Source: Kribbella voronezhensis
Lineage (GTDB): Bacteria; Actinomycetota; Actinomycetes; Propionibacteriales; Kribbellaceae
Direction of reading: 5' to 3'
Assembly (NCBI RefSeq): GCF_004365175.1
Contig: NZ_SOCE01000001.1
Location: 4,409,403 to 4,473,402, forward strand
DNA: 64,000 nt
Below, in pieces: positions 42,322-50,661 of the stretch. The stretch's first letter is position 1. The number at the start of each line of letters is the position of its first letter. A program made the translations under genes and the position numbers. The notes below the pieces were generated by a model that was not told where the DNA came from, searched no databases, and saw only the letters and a list, made by a program, of their open reading frames with translations.

Positions 42322-42738
42322 ATGCCCGGGACCACACCTGAGGTCTTGTTCGTCTGCGTCCACAACGCCGGTCGGTCCCAGATGGCCGCGGCTCTGCTCG
42401 ACCATCACGCCGCCGGACGGGTCGTCGTACGGTCGGCCGGATCGAAGCCCGCCGACCAGTTGAACCCCGCCGTCGTCGAGGCGATGGCCGAGATCGGCCT
42501 GGACATCTCCAAAGAGTTTCCGAAGCCGTTGACCGACGAGGCGGTGCACGCCGCCGACGTCGTCATCACCATGGGCTGCGGCGACGAATGCCCTTATTTT
42601 CCGGGCAAAACCTACCTCGACTGGAAACTGGACGACCCGGCCGGTCGCGGGATCGAGGCGGTCCGCCCGATCCGCGACGAGATCGACGCCAGAGTCCGCG
42701 CATTGATCGCCGAACTCGTCCCGCCGACCACAAGCTGA
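42322..42738 (+). CDS. arsC: Arsenate reductase, low-MW phosphatase type
   Basis: The 138-residue protein has the P-loop VCVHNAGRSQMA (CX5R with nucleophile Cys) at about residue 10, then VITMGCGDECPYFPG with two more Cys and LDWKLDDPAGRGIEAVRPIRD, as in thioredoxin- or mycothiol-linked ArsC proteins. It reduces arsenate to arsenite for export by Acr3. GAGGAG precedes the ATG at 42322; a GTG at 42310 is in frame but lies before that site. It closes the arsR-acr3-arsC operon. Confidence 0.94.
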   Translation: MPGTTPEVLFVCVHNAGRSQMAAALLDHHAAGRVVVRSAGSKPADQLNPAVVEAMAEIGLDISKEFPKPLTDEAVHAADVVITMGCGDECPYFPGKTYLDWKLDDPAGRGIEAVRPIRDEIDARVRALIAELVPPTTS

Positions 42739-42774
42739 TAGCGATTCTCCGGAGTGGCGCGATCTCCCCGGTCT

Positions 42775-43275
42775 TCAGATCGTCAAGCCCCGCAGGTCAT
42801 CGGCGGACTGCACCCGGATCGCATTCTCATCGTCCTGAGGCGGCACGAAGTCGGCGAGGTGCTGGTCCAGTACTGCGTCCGCGACATCGCGTCGCCGAGG
42901 GTCCACCTGGTTCTCGGCCCGGCGTCGGCGGATCGTCGCGTGGTTCACGTCGACGTAGACCAGGCTGAAGTGCGCCCGCGCCGACGCGGCCAGCGAACGC
43001 CAGCCGTCGCGCAGGAACCGCGGCGAACTGGTGTCGTCGACGACGACGGACGTCCCCGAGGTCAGGAGTTCCCGGACCTCAGCAGTGGCCAGCTCATGGG
43101 TCCGGACCCATTCCCCGACCGGGATACCGTCGCCACCCCACAACCCGCGGCGCTCGTTGATCTCATCGAGACTCACGATCCTCGCCGACAGCCTCGGCGC
43201 CAGGGCCCGCGCCACCGTACTCTTCCCGGAGAACGAGGTCCCACACAGGAGAACCAGCCTGACGTCCGATGCCAT
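42775..43275 (-). CDS. P-loop kinase-like ATP-binding protein
   Basis: The 166-residue protein has Walker A LLCGTSFSGKSTVARALA (about 7-24), SLDEINERRGLWGGDGIP and a strand-rich SVVVDDTSSPRFLRDGW, the layout of small AAA-33-type kinases such as chloramphenicol phosphotransferase or zeta-toxin relatives. No antitoxin gene is adjacent. Its substrate is unknown. The ATG at 43275 lacks an obvious ribosome binding site and a GTG 10 codons upstream is possible. It is convergent with arsC. Confidence 0.82.
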   Translation of the reverse strand: MASDVRLVLLCGTSFSGKSTVARALAPRLSARIVSLDEINERRGLWGGDGIPVGEWVRTHELATAEVRELLTSGTSVVVDDTSSPRFLRDGWRSLAASARAHFSLVYVDVNHATIRRRRAENQVDPRRRDVADAVLDQHLADFVPPQDDENAIRVQSADDLRGLTI

Positions 43276-43426
43276 CCCCGCATCCAACCGAATCGCCGAT
43301 GCCACAGCAACGGAGTATCGCCCACCTGGGGGTACGCGGCTTCCTTGGTGCAGACCGGGTCTTGAGGCCTGCTGAGGTTGAAAATGCGGTCGGCTCACGT
43401 CGACGGGACAACTATGGTGACCTGTC

Positions 43427-44323
43427 ATGACCGAGACTTTCGTGCGCTCCGGTCCGCTGCGCTTGTGGACGGAACAGATCGGAAGACGCGATCATCCCGC
43501 CGTTCTGCTGATCGCGGGCTCGTCGGCTCAGGGAATCATCTTTCCCGACGCGTTGGTCGACCGCCTGGTACTGCGCGGGGCGCAGGTGATCCGCTACGAC
43601 CATCGCGACACCGGGCGCTCGAGCATCGTCGACTTCGACCGGCATCCGTACGGCCTGTCCGATCTGGCCGCCGACGCGCTGGCCGTCCTGGACGCCTATG
43701 AGCTGCCGTCCGCCCATCTCGCCGGGGTATCGATGGGCGGCGCGATCGCGCAGTGGCTGGCCGTGCACGAGTCGGCCCGCGTGCGCTCCCTCACCCTGCT
43801 CTCCACCACCCCCATGAGCCACGATCCCGGTCCGGTGTGGCAGCGAGCCATGACCGGGCAACCAGCCGACCCCGATGAACTACCCCCGCCGACCCCGCGT
43901 TTCCTGCAGCATCTGGCCGACTCGGACGGTACGCCGCCGGGCCTGGAAGCCGACGTTTCGAACTTCCGGGCCATGAACGGCGACGGCCGCCCGTTCGACG
44001 AACCGGCCGTCAGGGCGATGCTCCAGCGTTGTCAGGCGAGGGCCACCGATCCGTCCGCCGCCGCCCACCACGCGCTGATCGGCCGGAAGAAGGGCCCGGA
44101 TCTGTTCGCCCCGCTGTCGACGATCGCCGCCCCCACCACGATCGTCCACGGTGATCAGGACCCGCTCTTCACTCTGGCCCACGGCGAGGCGCTGGCCGCG
44201 GCCATCCCGGGGGCACACCTCCACGTCGTCCGTGGCATGGGCCACGGCTACTTCTCCCCGGGCCTCCCGGAGCTGCTCGCCGACCTGATCTCCCTGGACA
44301 CCGGCTTGCTTGGCAGCGGTTGA
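43427..44323 (+). CDS. Alpha/beta hydrolase
   Basis: The 298-residue protein has the nucleophile elbow GVSMGGAIAQ (Ser about 103), acid in VHGDQDPLF and His in GMGHGYFSP, with the oxyanion region LIAGSSAQG and RYDHRDTGRSS. This is the TAP/DoxA-type hydrolase pattern often linked to aclacinomycin methylesterase-like proteins. Substrate unknown. The ATG at 43427 starts 151 bp from the divergent P-loop gene. Confidence in the fold is high, in the reaction low. Confidence 0.9.
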   Translation: MTETFVRSGPLRLWTEQIGRRDHPAVLLIAGSSAQGIIFPDALVDRLVLRGAQVIRYDHRDTGRSSIVDFDRHPYGLSDLAADALAVLDAYELPSAHLAGVSMGGAIAQWLAVHESARVRSLTLLSTTPMSHDPGPVWQRAMTGQPADPDELPPPTPRFLQHLADSDGTPPGLEADVSNFRAMNGDGRPFDEPAVRAMLQRCQARATDPSAAAHHALIGRKKGPDLFAPLSTIAAPTTIVHGDQDPLFTLAHGEALAAAIPGAHLHVVRGMGHGYFSPGLPELLADLISLDTGLLGSG

Positions 44324-44670
44324 CCTGGGATTGCCCGGCGGGTTGTTGATCAGTCAGAAGTCGGGACGTCCGGGGGACTTCGAGCACTGACGAGCGGCCG
44401 CCTGGGTGATCGAACACGACGTGTGCCTTGGGGCTGGCGCCCGCGTCGGTGTGGCTGGGGGGCGCCGGCCTTGCTGTACACATCGGCGCGGCGGGTGAGC
44501 TGCACAGAGCCACAGAGTCGTGGGCTGAGCATCCGCTGTCGCGGTTCCCGGTCAAGGTCGGTCAGCCGCGGGGAACTGGACCAGGGCGACCCGCGTCGTA
44601 CTGCGCGCCGCGGTGGCCGTGCTGGTTCGCGTTGCCGCGGGTGGGGTTGTCGACCACACTCGAATGCGGC
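44324..44670. other. Upstream region of the NB-ARC regulator
   Basis: This 347-bp stretch carries an open frame that continues into the regulator gene (from a TTG at 44428), but its Arg/Trp/Pro-rich translation looks noncoding. I see no repeat or terminator; it is presumably the promoter region. Confidence 0.5.
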
Positions 44671-47241
44671 GTGAACGACGGCGAGCCGATCAGGTCAGCG
44701 GGGTGGAGAGCAGTGGGGCACACGGGGAGAACGGCACCGCCGGAACCAGGTGGCGCACAGACCGTCGACGAGCTGGCCGCGCGGCTCCGGGCGCTGCACA
44801 GCTGGGCGGGGGTGTCGTACCGCGAGATCCATCGCCGCATGGTCGCGTCCCGGCGCCGCCGCGGGATCACCGAGATCCCGGTCTACAACACCGTCTACCG
44901 CTGTCTGCAGCCCGGACGAAGCCGGCTGGACGTCGAACTGGTCGTCGACATCGCCGCCGCCCTGCTCGAGGACGAGTCGCTGGTGGCGGCCTGGCGGCAG
45001 GCCCACCAGGTCGTCGCGGGCCGCGCCGCGGACGCGGCAATCGTCAGTGTCACCGACAGCATCCCGGCCGACCAAGACAGCTTCACCGGCCGGTCGGCCG
45101 AGGTCGGGGAGCTGTTGGCTGCCTGCGAAGCCGGTACGACGCAGTTCGTGCTCGGCGGGATGGCCGGTGTCGGCAAGACCCAGCTGGCCAGGTACTTCGC
45201 GAACCGACTGGTTGAAGCGGGTCACGGGAACGACCTGCAACTCTCGGTCGACCTGCGCGGGTTCGACCCCGACAGACCGCCCGCCGATCCGGCCGCCGTG
45301 CTCGACGGGTTCCTGCGTCGGCTCGGCGTACCGGGTAGTCAGGTGCACGCTCTTGATCTGGCCGGGCGAGCCCGGCGGTTCCAGCAGTTGATGGCGGATC
45401 GCAAGGCGATTGTCCTGCTGGACAACGCGGCCTCGGAAGACCAGGTGCTGCCGTTGCTGCCGCGGAGTCCGAGCTGTGTGGCCGTGGTGACGAGTCGCTA
45501 TCAGCTGAGCGGTCTTCCGGATGTCCGCTGCCTGCGACTGGACGTGTTCAGCCCTGCGGAGTCGCTCGACCTGCTGCGCGGCGTCGCCGGCGACGAGGCG
45601 ATCGCGGCCGATCAGACAACGGCAGCAAGGATCGCGACCCTGGTCGGTCATCTGCCGCTGGCCCTGGCTGTGGTGGCCGGCCGGATCACCGAATCACCCG
45701 GCTGGTCCTTGGCCGATCACCTGGAACGCCTCGCCGAGCATCGCGAACGGCTCCGGCTGGAGGGCAGCGTGGAGCCCGCTCTGGCCTTGTCCTACGAGGC
45801 TTTGCCGCCCGAACACAGGCGGTTGCTCCGACTGCTCGCTCTCCATCCGGGTCACGACTTCGACGTGTACGCCGCCGCGGCCGTCTCCGGGCACAGCCGC
45901 GAGCAGGTGACTCGCGAACTGACGGACTTGCTGCGGGCCAGCCTGCTCCAGCCGGCCGCGCCCGGACGCTTCGTCCTGCACGATCTGGTCCGGGTGTTCG
46001 CCAGTGACCGCTCCCGCGACGAGGACCGAGCCACCGTACGGCGTGACGCGCTGACCAGGTTGTTCGACCACTACCGGTGGACGGCGGCCCAGGCCGCTGC
46101 CGGATATGCCCCGTACGAAGGGAGCGTGCGAACCCTGGTCGAGGATCCGGGCACCGAGTGCCCGCCGGTCGGGAACCGCGAGCTGGCCAAGGTCTGGCTC
46201 GATGGGGAGCGGTCGAACCTGATCGCTGTGGTCCGGGCCGCCGCCGAGCTGGGTAGTCCGCGACCGGTGACCGACATCTCGACGGTCATCCATTACTACC
46301 TGGACACCTCGGGCTATTACCGGGAGGCCGAGGTGCTGCACGAGTGCGCGGTCGCCGTCGCGCCGGACGACACCACCCGCAGCCGCGCTCACAACAACCT
46401 CGGCTGTGTCTACTGGCGTCTCGGCCGGTACGCCGACGGCCGGGACTGCTATCAGCGAGCACTCGACCTGACCCGCAAGACCGGTGACCGGGTCGGTATC
46501 GGCAAGGCGCTGGGAAATGTTGCCCTCGGCCACTTCAGGCTCGGCCGCTATCCCGCGTCGATCGACTGTTTCGAGCAGGCCCTGGCGATCTTCCAGCAGG
46601 AGAAGGCCGAACGCATCTCCAGTGCCAGCACGACTCGTGGCGGACTCGGCTGGAGTCTGCTCCGGGTGGGCCGGACGGCCGAGGCGCTGAAGCGGTTCGA
46701 GGAAGGCCTGCGGATCGCGCGGCAGTTGGGTGACAACACCTTCGAAGAGGCCTACGCACTGGCCAATGTGGGGAACGCGCACGTGCGCCTGGGGAGTCAG
46801 CGGTCGGCGACGGAGTACGGCGAGGCCGCGCTGGTGTTGTCACGCAAGCTGGGATTCCGGACGGGCGAGGCTGACGGGCTGAATCTCCTCGGCCGCGTGC
46901 AACTCGCCGCGGGCGATCCGAAGGTGGCCGTCGGGTTGCAGCAGGAGGCGGTCGAGCTGACGATCGAGCTCGGCAACCGCGCGATGACCGTTGAACTACG
47001 CAACGATCTCGGTGTCTCCCTGATGGCGGCGGATCGGCTGGACGCGGCGCTGGACGAACACCGGCTCGCCTTGGTCGTCGCGCGGACGCTCGAAGACCGG
47101 TACGAGCTCGCCCGCGCTTGCCGCGGTCTGGCCGAAGTACTGGATCGGCAGGGCGGCGACGGGACGGCGTACCGGGAGCAGGCGCTGAAGCTGTTCGTGG
47201 ATCTCGGCACCCCGGAGGCTGCCGAGATCCACGCGAGCTGA
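44671..47241 (+). CDS. NB-ARC/TPR regulator with N-terminal HTH-like domain
   Basis: The protein (856 residues from the GTG at 44671) has an HTH-like N-terminal domain (about 32-110, VDELAARLRALHSWAGVSYR EIHRRM), an NB-ARC ATPase with Walker A GGMAGVGKT (162-170) and Walker B KAIVLLDN (about 245), a helical arm domain and a long TPR array (about 600-850, repeated NNLGCVYWRLGRY, GNVALGHFRLGRY). This is the AfsR-type STAND architecture without the SARP domain. These proteins act as signal-dependent switches. The start is uncertain by up to 80 codons. A secreted six-Cys protein gene is convergent 6 bp away. Confidence 0.9.
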   Translation: MNDGEPIRSAGWRAVGHTGRTAPPEPGGAQTVDELAARLRALHSWAGVSYREIHRRMVASRRRRGITEIPVYNTVYRCLQPGRSRLDVELVVDIAAALLEDESLVAAWRQAHQVVAGRAADAAIVSVTDSIPADQDSFTGRSAEVGELLAACEAGTTQFVLGGMAGVGKTQLARYFANRLVEAGHGNDLQLSVDLRGFDPDRPPADPAAVLDGFLRRLGVPGSQVHALDLAGRARRFQQLMADRKAIVLLDNAASEDQVLPLLPRSPSCVAVVTSRYQLSGLPDVRCLRLDVFSPAESLDLLRGVAGDEAIAADQTTAARIATLVGHLPLALAVVAGRITESPGWSLADHLERLAEHRERLRLEGSVEPALALSYEALPPEHRRLLRLLALHPGHDFDVYAAAAVSGHSREQVTRELTDLLRASLLQPAAPGRFVLHDLVRVFASDRSRDEDRATVRRDALTRLFDHYRWTAAQAAAGYAPYEGSVRTLVEDPGTECPPVGNRELAKVWLDGERSNLIAVVRAAAELGSPRPVTDISTVIHYYLDTSGYYREAEVLHECAVAVAPDDTTRSRAHNNLGCVYWRLGRYADGRDCYQRALDLTRKTGDRVGIGKALGNVALGHFRLGRYPASIDCFEQALAIFQQEKAERISSASTTRGGLGWSLLRVGRTAEALKRFEEGLRIARQLGDNTFEEAYALANVGNAHVRLGSQRSATEYGEAALVLSRKLGFRTGEADGLNLLGRVQLAAGDPKVAVGLQQEAVELTIELGNRAMTVELRNDLGVSLMAADRLDAALDEHRLALVVARTLEDRYELARACRGLAEVLDRQGGDGTAYREQALKLFVDLGTPEAAEIHAS

Positions 47242-47247
47242 CTCAGC

Positions 47248-47772
47248 TCAGCACAGGGTGCCGGTCGAGTCGTGGTAGTACGGGCTGAAGACGGTCCAGT
47301 TGCGGGTCACGCCGTCCTTCAGTTCGTAGAAGCGGAACCGCACGCAGCCGTCCTCGCGGTGGTCGTAGTTGCACTGACCCCATCCTTGCGCGGCGGGCAG
47401 CGCTCCGCAGTACCGGTTCTTGCCGTAGTTGGTCTGCACGTGGACGACGGCCTGCCAGCCGTTGGCGTCCAGGTCACGGATCCACTGGTCGTCGCCGTTG
47501 TACTCGTAGCAGGAGATCGCGTAGGACGACTGCACGTACGGGCGGCAACCCGAGGGCGGCGAGGCCAGGGTCGTCATCGTCGAGGTCGCCTTCGCCGTCG
47601 AGCCGGACGCGATCGGGGTGGCCGCGACCGGTGCCGTCGGGGTGCCGTCGCCGCTGAGCGAGGCGGATCCGGTCGGGGCGGCCGCGGCCAGGCCGGCGGC
47701 GCCGGCAACGAGCAGGAGGGCGCCGGCGAAGGCGCCAAGTGTCCGGCGGGCGGTTCGGAACGTCTTGGGCAT
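47248..47772 (-). CDS. Secreted six-cysteine protein, unknown function
   Basis: The 174-residue protein has a classical signal peptide (basic start MPKTFRTARRT, hydrophobic core about 13-30, AAAAP cleavage region), an Ala/Thr/Ser-rich stretch of about 45 residues and a compact C-terminal domain with six Cys (SGCRPY, ISCYEY, RYCGAL, GQCNYD, DGCVRF and the terminal Cys), consistent with three disulphides. I know no matching family. The gene is convergent with the regulator and divergent from proC. AAGGA precedes the ATG at 47772. Confidence 0.83.
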   Translation of the reverse strand: MPKTFRTARRTLGAFAGALLLVAGAAGLAAAAPTGSASLSGDGTPTAPVAATPIASGSTAKATSTMTTLASPPSGCRPYVQSSYAISCYEYNGDDQWIRDLDANGWQAVVHVQTNYGKNRYCGALPAAQGWGQCNYDHREDGCVRFRFYELKDGVTRNWTVFSPYYHDSTGTLC

Positions 47773-47895
47773 TGGATGGTCCTTCCATGAGGGGCGGTGA
47801 CAGGACTCGACCACCCTGCAAGCGGTCGCCGTACGCCGTCCCGCATCTCGACCAATCTCGATCAGCCCGAGCGAGCGCGCCGCTACGCTGTCGCC

Positions 47896-48699
47896 ATGAC
47901 TAGTCAGGTGGCCATTCTCGGAGCCGGTGTGATGGGGGAGACCCTGCTGTCCGGATTGCTGCGGGCGGGCCGGCGACCGGAAGAGCTGCTGATCACCGAG
48001 CGCCGGGAGGAGCGCGCCACCGAGCTGCGCGAGCGGTACGGCGTGGACGTGGTGACGAATGTGGAGGCCGCAGCCAAGGCGGACACGCTCGTCCTGGTGG
48101 TCAAGCCGCAGGACATGCCCGACTTGCTCGCCGAGATCGCACCGGCGGTCCAGCCGACCCAGACGGTGGTCTCGCTGGCCGCTGGTATCACCACTGGTTT
48201 CATCGAGTCCCGACTGCCCGAGGGCGTCGCGGTCGTCCGGGTGATGCCGAACACGCCGGCCCTGGTCGACGAGGGGATGGCCGCGATCTCCCGCGGCGCC
48301 CACTGCGACGAGAGCCACCTCGTGCTGGCCGAGGGCCTGCTGGCCGCGACCGGCCGGGTGATCCGGGTGCCGGAGAAGCAGCAGGACGCGGTCACCGCGA
48401 TCTCGGGGTCGGGTCCGGCGTACATCTTCTTCGTGGTCGAGTCGATGATCGAGGCCGGAGTGCACATGGGCCTGCCCCGGACCACCGCCACCGAGCTCGT
48501 CGTCCAGACCCTGGTCGGCTCGGCGAAGCTGCTCCGCGAGACAGGCGAGCACCCGACCGTACTGCGGGAGCGCGTCACGTCGCCGGGCGGCACCACCGCC
48601 GCCGCGGTACGCGAACTCGAGGACCACAAGGTCCGGGCCGCGTTCCTGTCCGCCATCGAGGCGGCCCGGAATCGGTCGCGCGCGCTGGCCGCCGAGTAA
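47896..48699 (+). CDS. proC: Pyrroline-5-carboxylate reductase
   Basis: ProC reduces pyrroline-5-carboxylate to proline with NADPH. The 267-residue protein has the Rossmann motif AILGAGVMGETLLSGLL (about 6-22), VVKPQDMP, RVMPNTPALVDEGMAAI and the conserved C-terminal block VTAISGSGPAYIFFVVESMI and TSPGGTTAAAVREL. Length and all blocks fit. In actinobacteria proC lies near ppx/gppA and a small HTH gene; here the ppx gene is 18 kb away, so the cluster has been rearranged. Confidence 0.96.
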   Translation: MTSQVAILGAGVMGETLLSGLLRAGRRPEELLITERREERATELRERYGVDVVTNVEAAAKADTLVLVVKPQDMPDLLAEIAPAVQPTQTVVSLAAGITTGFIESRLPEGVAVVRVMPNTPALVDEGMAAISRGAHCDESHLVLAEGLLAATGRVIRVPEKQQDAVTAISGSGPAYIFFVVESMIEAGVHMGLPRTTATELVVQTLVGSAKLLRETGEHPTVLRERVTSPGGTTAAAVRELEDHKVRAAFLSAIEAARNRSRALAAE

Positions 48700-48760
48700 T
48701 ACCTGCGGCCGGACAGGTTATTCTGAGCGGCGCACTCCTGCACCTTTCAAGGGACAAGTC

Positions 48761-49324
48761 ATGTCGGGTCAGCCAGCTCAACAGGGTAAGGACCAGGAAG
48801 TCGCCGAGCAGATCCCTGCGTTGCCCTGGCGGGTGCCGCTGGATCCGGCGCCCTGGTGGGCCTGGGCGCTCTTCGTCGCGCCCTTCATCGCCATGCCGGT
48901 GCTGAACTCCTGGCTCTGGATGGGCGCGCGCGACTTCCTCGCGGTCACGCTGTTCACGATCATCGGCGCGTCGGTGGTCCGGGTCGCCGGTGGCGTCGTG
49001 CTGTACCGGGTCGACCTCACCGAGACCGCGGTGAAGGCGCGCACCAGCCTGCTCGTCCGCAGCCTGGCCTGGCAGGACATCGACCAGATCGAGGTCGTCG
49101 ACGACGCCGTCGTGCTGACCAGCGGCAAGGACGAGAACGAGATCAACGGCATCGCCAAGGGCCGGCCCGGCTACGTCGCCGCCGTGATGGAAGCGGTCCG
49201 CGGCCAGGCCGACGCCTCACCCGTACGCCGTGCGCGCCCCCACCCGGGTCTCGGCGCGCTCCTGGTGCTGATCTACCTGATCCTGTCGGTCGGCGCCTTC
49301 CTCGTCCGCTGGCACCTGCTCTGA
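48761..49324 (+). CDS. PH domain-containing membrane protein
   Basis: The 187-residue protein has two transmembrane segments near the N-terminus (about 32-50 and 60-78), a bacterial PH-like strand region (RVDLTETAVKARTSLLVRSL followed by AWQDIDQIEVVDDAVVLTSG) and a C-terminal transmembrane segment (LGALLVLIYLILSVGAFLV). Bacterial PH domain proteins are membrane-associated with unclear function. It follows proC by 61 bp on the same strand and is convergent with the IF-1 gene 4 bp away. Confidence 0.86.
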   Translation: MSGQPAQQGKDQEVAEQIPALPWRVPLDPAPWWAWALFVAPFIAMPVLNSWLWMGARDFLAVTLFTIIGASVVRVAGGVVLYRVDLTETAVKARTSLLVRSLAWQDIDQIEVVDDAVVLTSGKDENEINGIAKGRPGYVAAVMEAVRGQADASPVRRARPHPGLGALLVLIYLILSVGAFLVRWHLL

Positions 49325-49328
49325 CAGC

Positions 49329-49553
49329 TCACGAGCGGTAGCGGTAGAGGATCCGCCCGCGGGTCAGGTCGTACGGGCTGAGCTCGACCGGCACCCGGTC
49401 CTCCGGAATGATCTTGATGTAGTTCTTCCGGATCTTCCCGCTGATGTGCGCGAGCACCTGGTGCCCGTTCGGTAGTTCCACCTTGAAGGTGGCATTGCGG
49501 AGGGCCTCGACGACGATGCCCTCGAATTCGATCGCGCCTGCTTTTCGTGCCAT
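49329..49553 (-). CDS. infA: Translation initiation factor IF-1, stand-alone paralogue
   Basis: The 74-residue OB-fold protein has EGIVVEALRNATFKVELPNG, HQVLAHISGKIRKNYIKI and EDRVPVELSPYDLTRGRILY, unmistakable IF-1. It assists start-site selection on the 30S subunit. It lies outside the ribosomal protein operon and differs from the usual actinobacterial IF-1 (which normally starts MAKKDGAIE and has MRQHYI), so it is likely a second copy used in a special condition; that needs the rest of the genome. It is preceded by a structured leader with a 17-codon ORF. Confidence 0.93.
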   Translation of the reverse strand: MARKAGAIEFEGIVVEALRNATFKVELPNGHQVLAHISGKIRKNYIKIIPEDRVPVELSPYDLTRGRILYRYRS

Positions 49554-49593
49554 GGGTCTGCGCCTTTCAGGAATGCCGGTAGGTGGCGCTCCT

Positions 49594-49694
49594 GGCGAGA
49601 CCTGTGTCAGTCGCCCGACCGTGAAGCTGAGGGAGGGAGCACCCTTGATCCTGCGTTCATGGGTCTCACCTCCAGGCGTGATGGCACGGTCGGG
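49594..49694 (-). promoter_or_regulatory. Structured leader of the IF-1 gene with interlocked repeats
   Basis: On the minus strand arms occur in the order A, B, A', B': CCCGACCGTG (49694-49685), GGTGAGACC (49670-49662), CACGGTCGGG (49623-49614) and GGTCTCGCC (49602-49594). A pairs perfectly with A' (10 bp), and B pairs with B' (9 bp with one G-U). Because they interlock they can form a pseudoknot or alternative states. B contains the ribosome binding site of the 17-codon ORF. Confidence 0.5.
49607..49660 (-). CDS. 17-codon upstream ORF in the IF-1 leader
   Basis: GGAGGTGAGACCC followed by ATG opens a short frame encoding MNAGSRVLPPSASRSGD before a TGA, ending 54 bases before the IF-1 start. 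The ribosome binding site is the strongest in the neighbourhood, which argues for translation. The ORF lies within the interlocked inverted repeats, so ribosome passage could change the leader fold and thereby IF-1 expression. This is inference; no homologue is known to me. Confidence 0.55.
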   Translation of the reverse strand: MNAGSRVLPPSASRSGD

Positions 49695-49758
49695 GAAACC
49701 GTAGCAACGGACGCCGCGCTCCGCCCACTCATTTTCCGCCGGGCATAGGGTCGGCGGC

Positions 49759-50661
49759 ATGGACTTTTCCCTGTGGCCCAGTGCGGGCCGGACCTGGCAG
49801 GAAGTGGTGGACGGCGCGGAGTACGCCGAGCGCACCGGCTGGTACGGCGTGTGGGTGGCCGACCATTTCATGGTGAACGGTGACGACCTGTCCCAGCCGA
49901 TGAACGAGTGTCTCGCGCTGCTCGGCGGGCTCGCGGTGCGGACCGAGCGGGTGCGGATCGGATCGATGGTGCTCGGGAACACCTACCGGCATCCCGCGGT
50001 GGTGGCGAACGCGGCCGCCACGCTGGACCAGATGAGCGGCGGGCGGTTCGTCCTCGGCGTCGGCGCGGGCTGGCAGGTGAACGAGCACGAGGTCTACGGC
50101 ATCGAACTGCCGCCGGTGAAGGAGTTGCTGGCCCGGTTCGAGGAGGCCTGTCAGGTCTTCACCGGATTGCTGACCCAGGAGCGCACCGACTTCGACGGCA
50201 AGTACTACCAGTTGAGCAACGCGCCGCTGGAGCCGAAGCCCGCGAAACTTCCGCTGCTGATCGGCGCCTCCGGCGAAAAGGTTGCCCTTGGCATCGTTGC
50301 GAGGTACGCGGACGAATGGAACCACTGGGGCCTGCCGGAGGTCGCCGAGCACAAGGGGATCGTGTTCCGCGAGCACTGTGAGAAGCTCGGCCGGGACCCG
50401 TCGACGGTCCGCCGTTCGACCCAGGCGATGATCGAGATCGTCGTTCCGGGCGACACCGAGGCCGAGGAGCGGCGCGACCGGCTGACCTCGCTGGGCCGGC
50501 CGACGATCATGGGCTCCGCGGAGTACGTGCTCGACACCGTCGCCCGCTATGCCGCGGCCGGTATCGATGAGTTCCTGGTCCCGGACGGCCTGCTGGGGCA
50601 GGGATCCCGCCGCTTCGACGCCCTCGAACGGCTACGCGAAGAGGTCTTCAGCAAGCTCTAG
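49759..50661 (+). CDS. LLM class F420-dependent oxidoreductase
   Basis: The 300-residue protein matches luciferase-like flavin/F420 enzymes: YGVWVADHFMVNG, VRIGSMVLGNTYRHPAVVAN, LDQMSGGRFVLGVGAGWQ, then LPLLIGASGEKVAL and a C-terminal GIDEFLVPD. In actinobacteria this subgroup uses coenzyme F420. The substrate is unknown. It begins 65 bp from the IF-1 leader on the opposite strand and its end overlaps the convergent nuclease gene by 30 bp. Confidence 0.93.
   Translation: MDFSLWPSAGRTWQEVVDGAEYAERTGWYGVWVADHFMVNGDDLSQPMNECLALLGGLAVRTERVRIGSMVLGNTYRHPAVVANAAATLDQMSGGRFVLGVGAGWQVNEHEVYGIELPPVKELLARFEEACQVFTGLLTQERTDFDGKYYQLSNAPLEPKPAKLPLLIGASGEKVALGIVARYADEWNHWGLPEVAEHKGIVFREHCEKLGRDPSTVRRSTQAMIEIVVPGDTEAEERRDRLTSLGRPTIMGSAEYVLDTVARYAAAGIDEFLVPDGLLGQGSRRFDALERLREEVFSKL

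Noticed and set aside
44428..44670. N-terminal extension of the NB-ARC regulator from a TTG
   Set aside because: The extra 81 codons look noncoding and no ribosome binding site fits; GTG at 44671 is preferred, although not proven.
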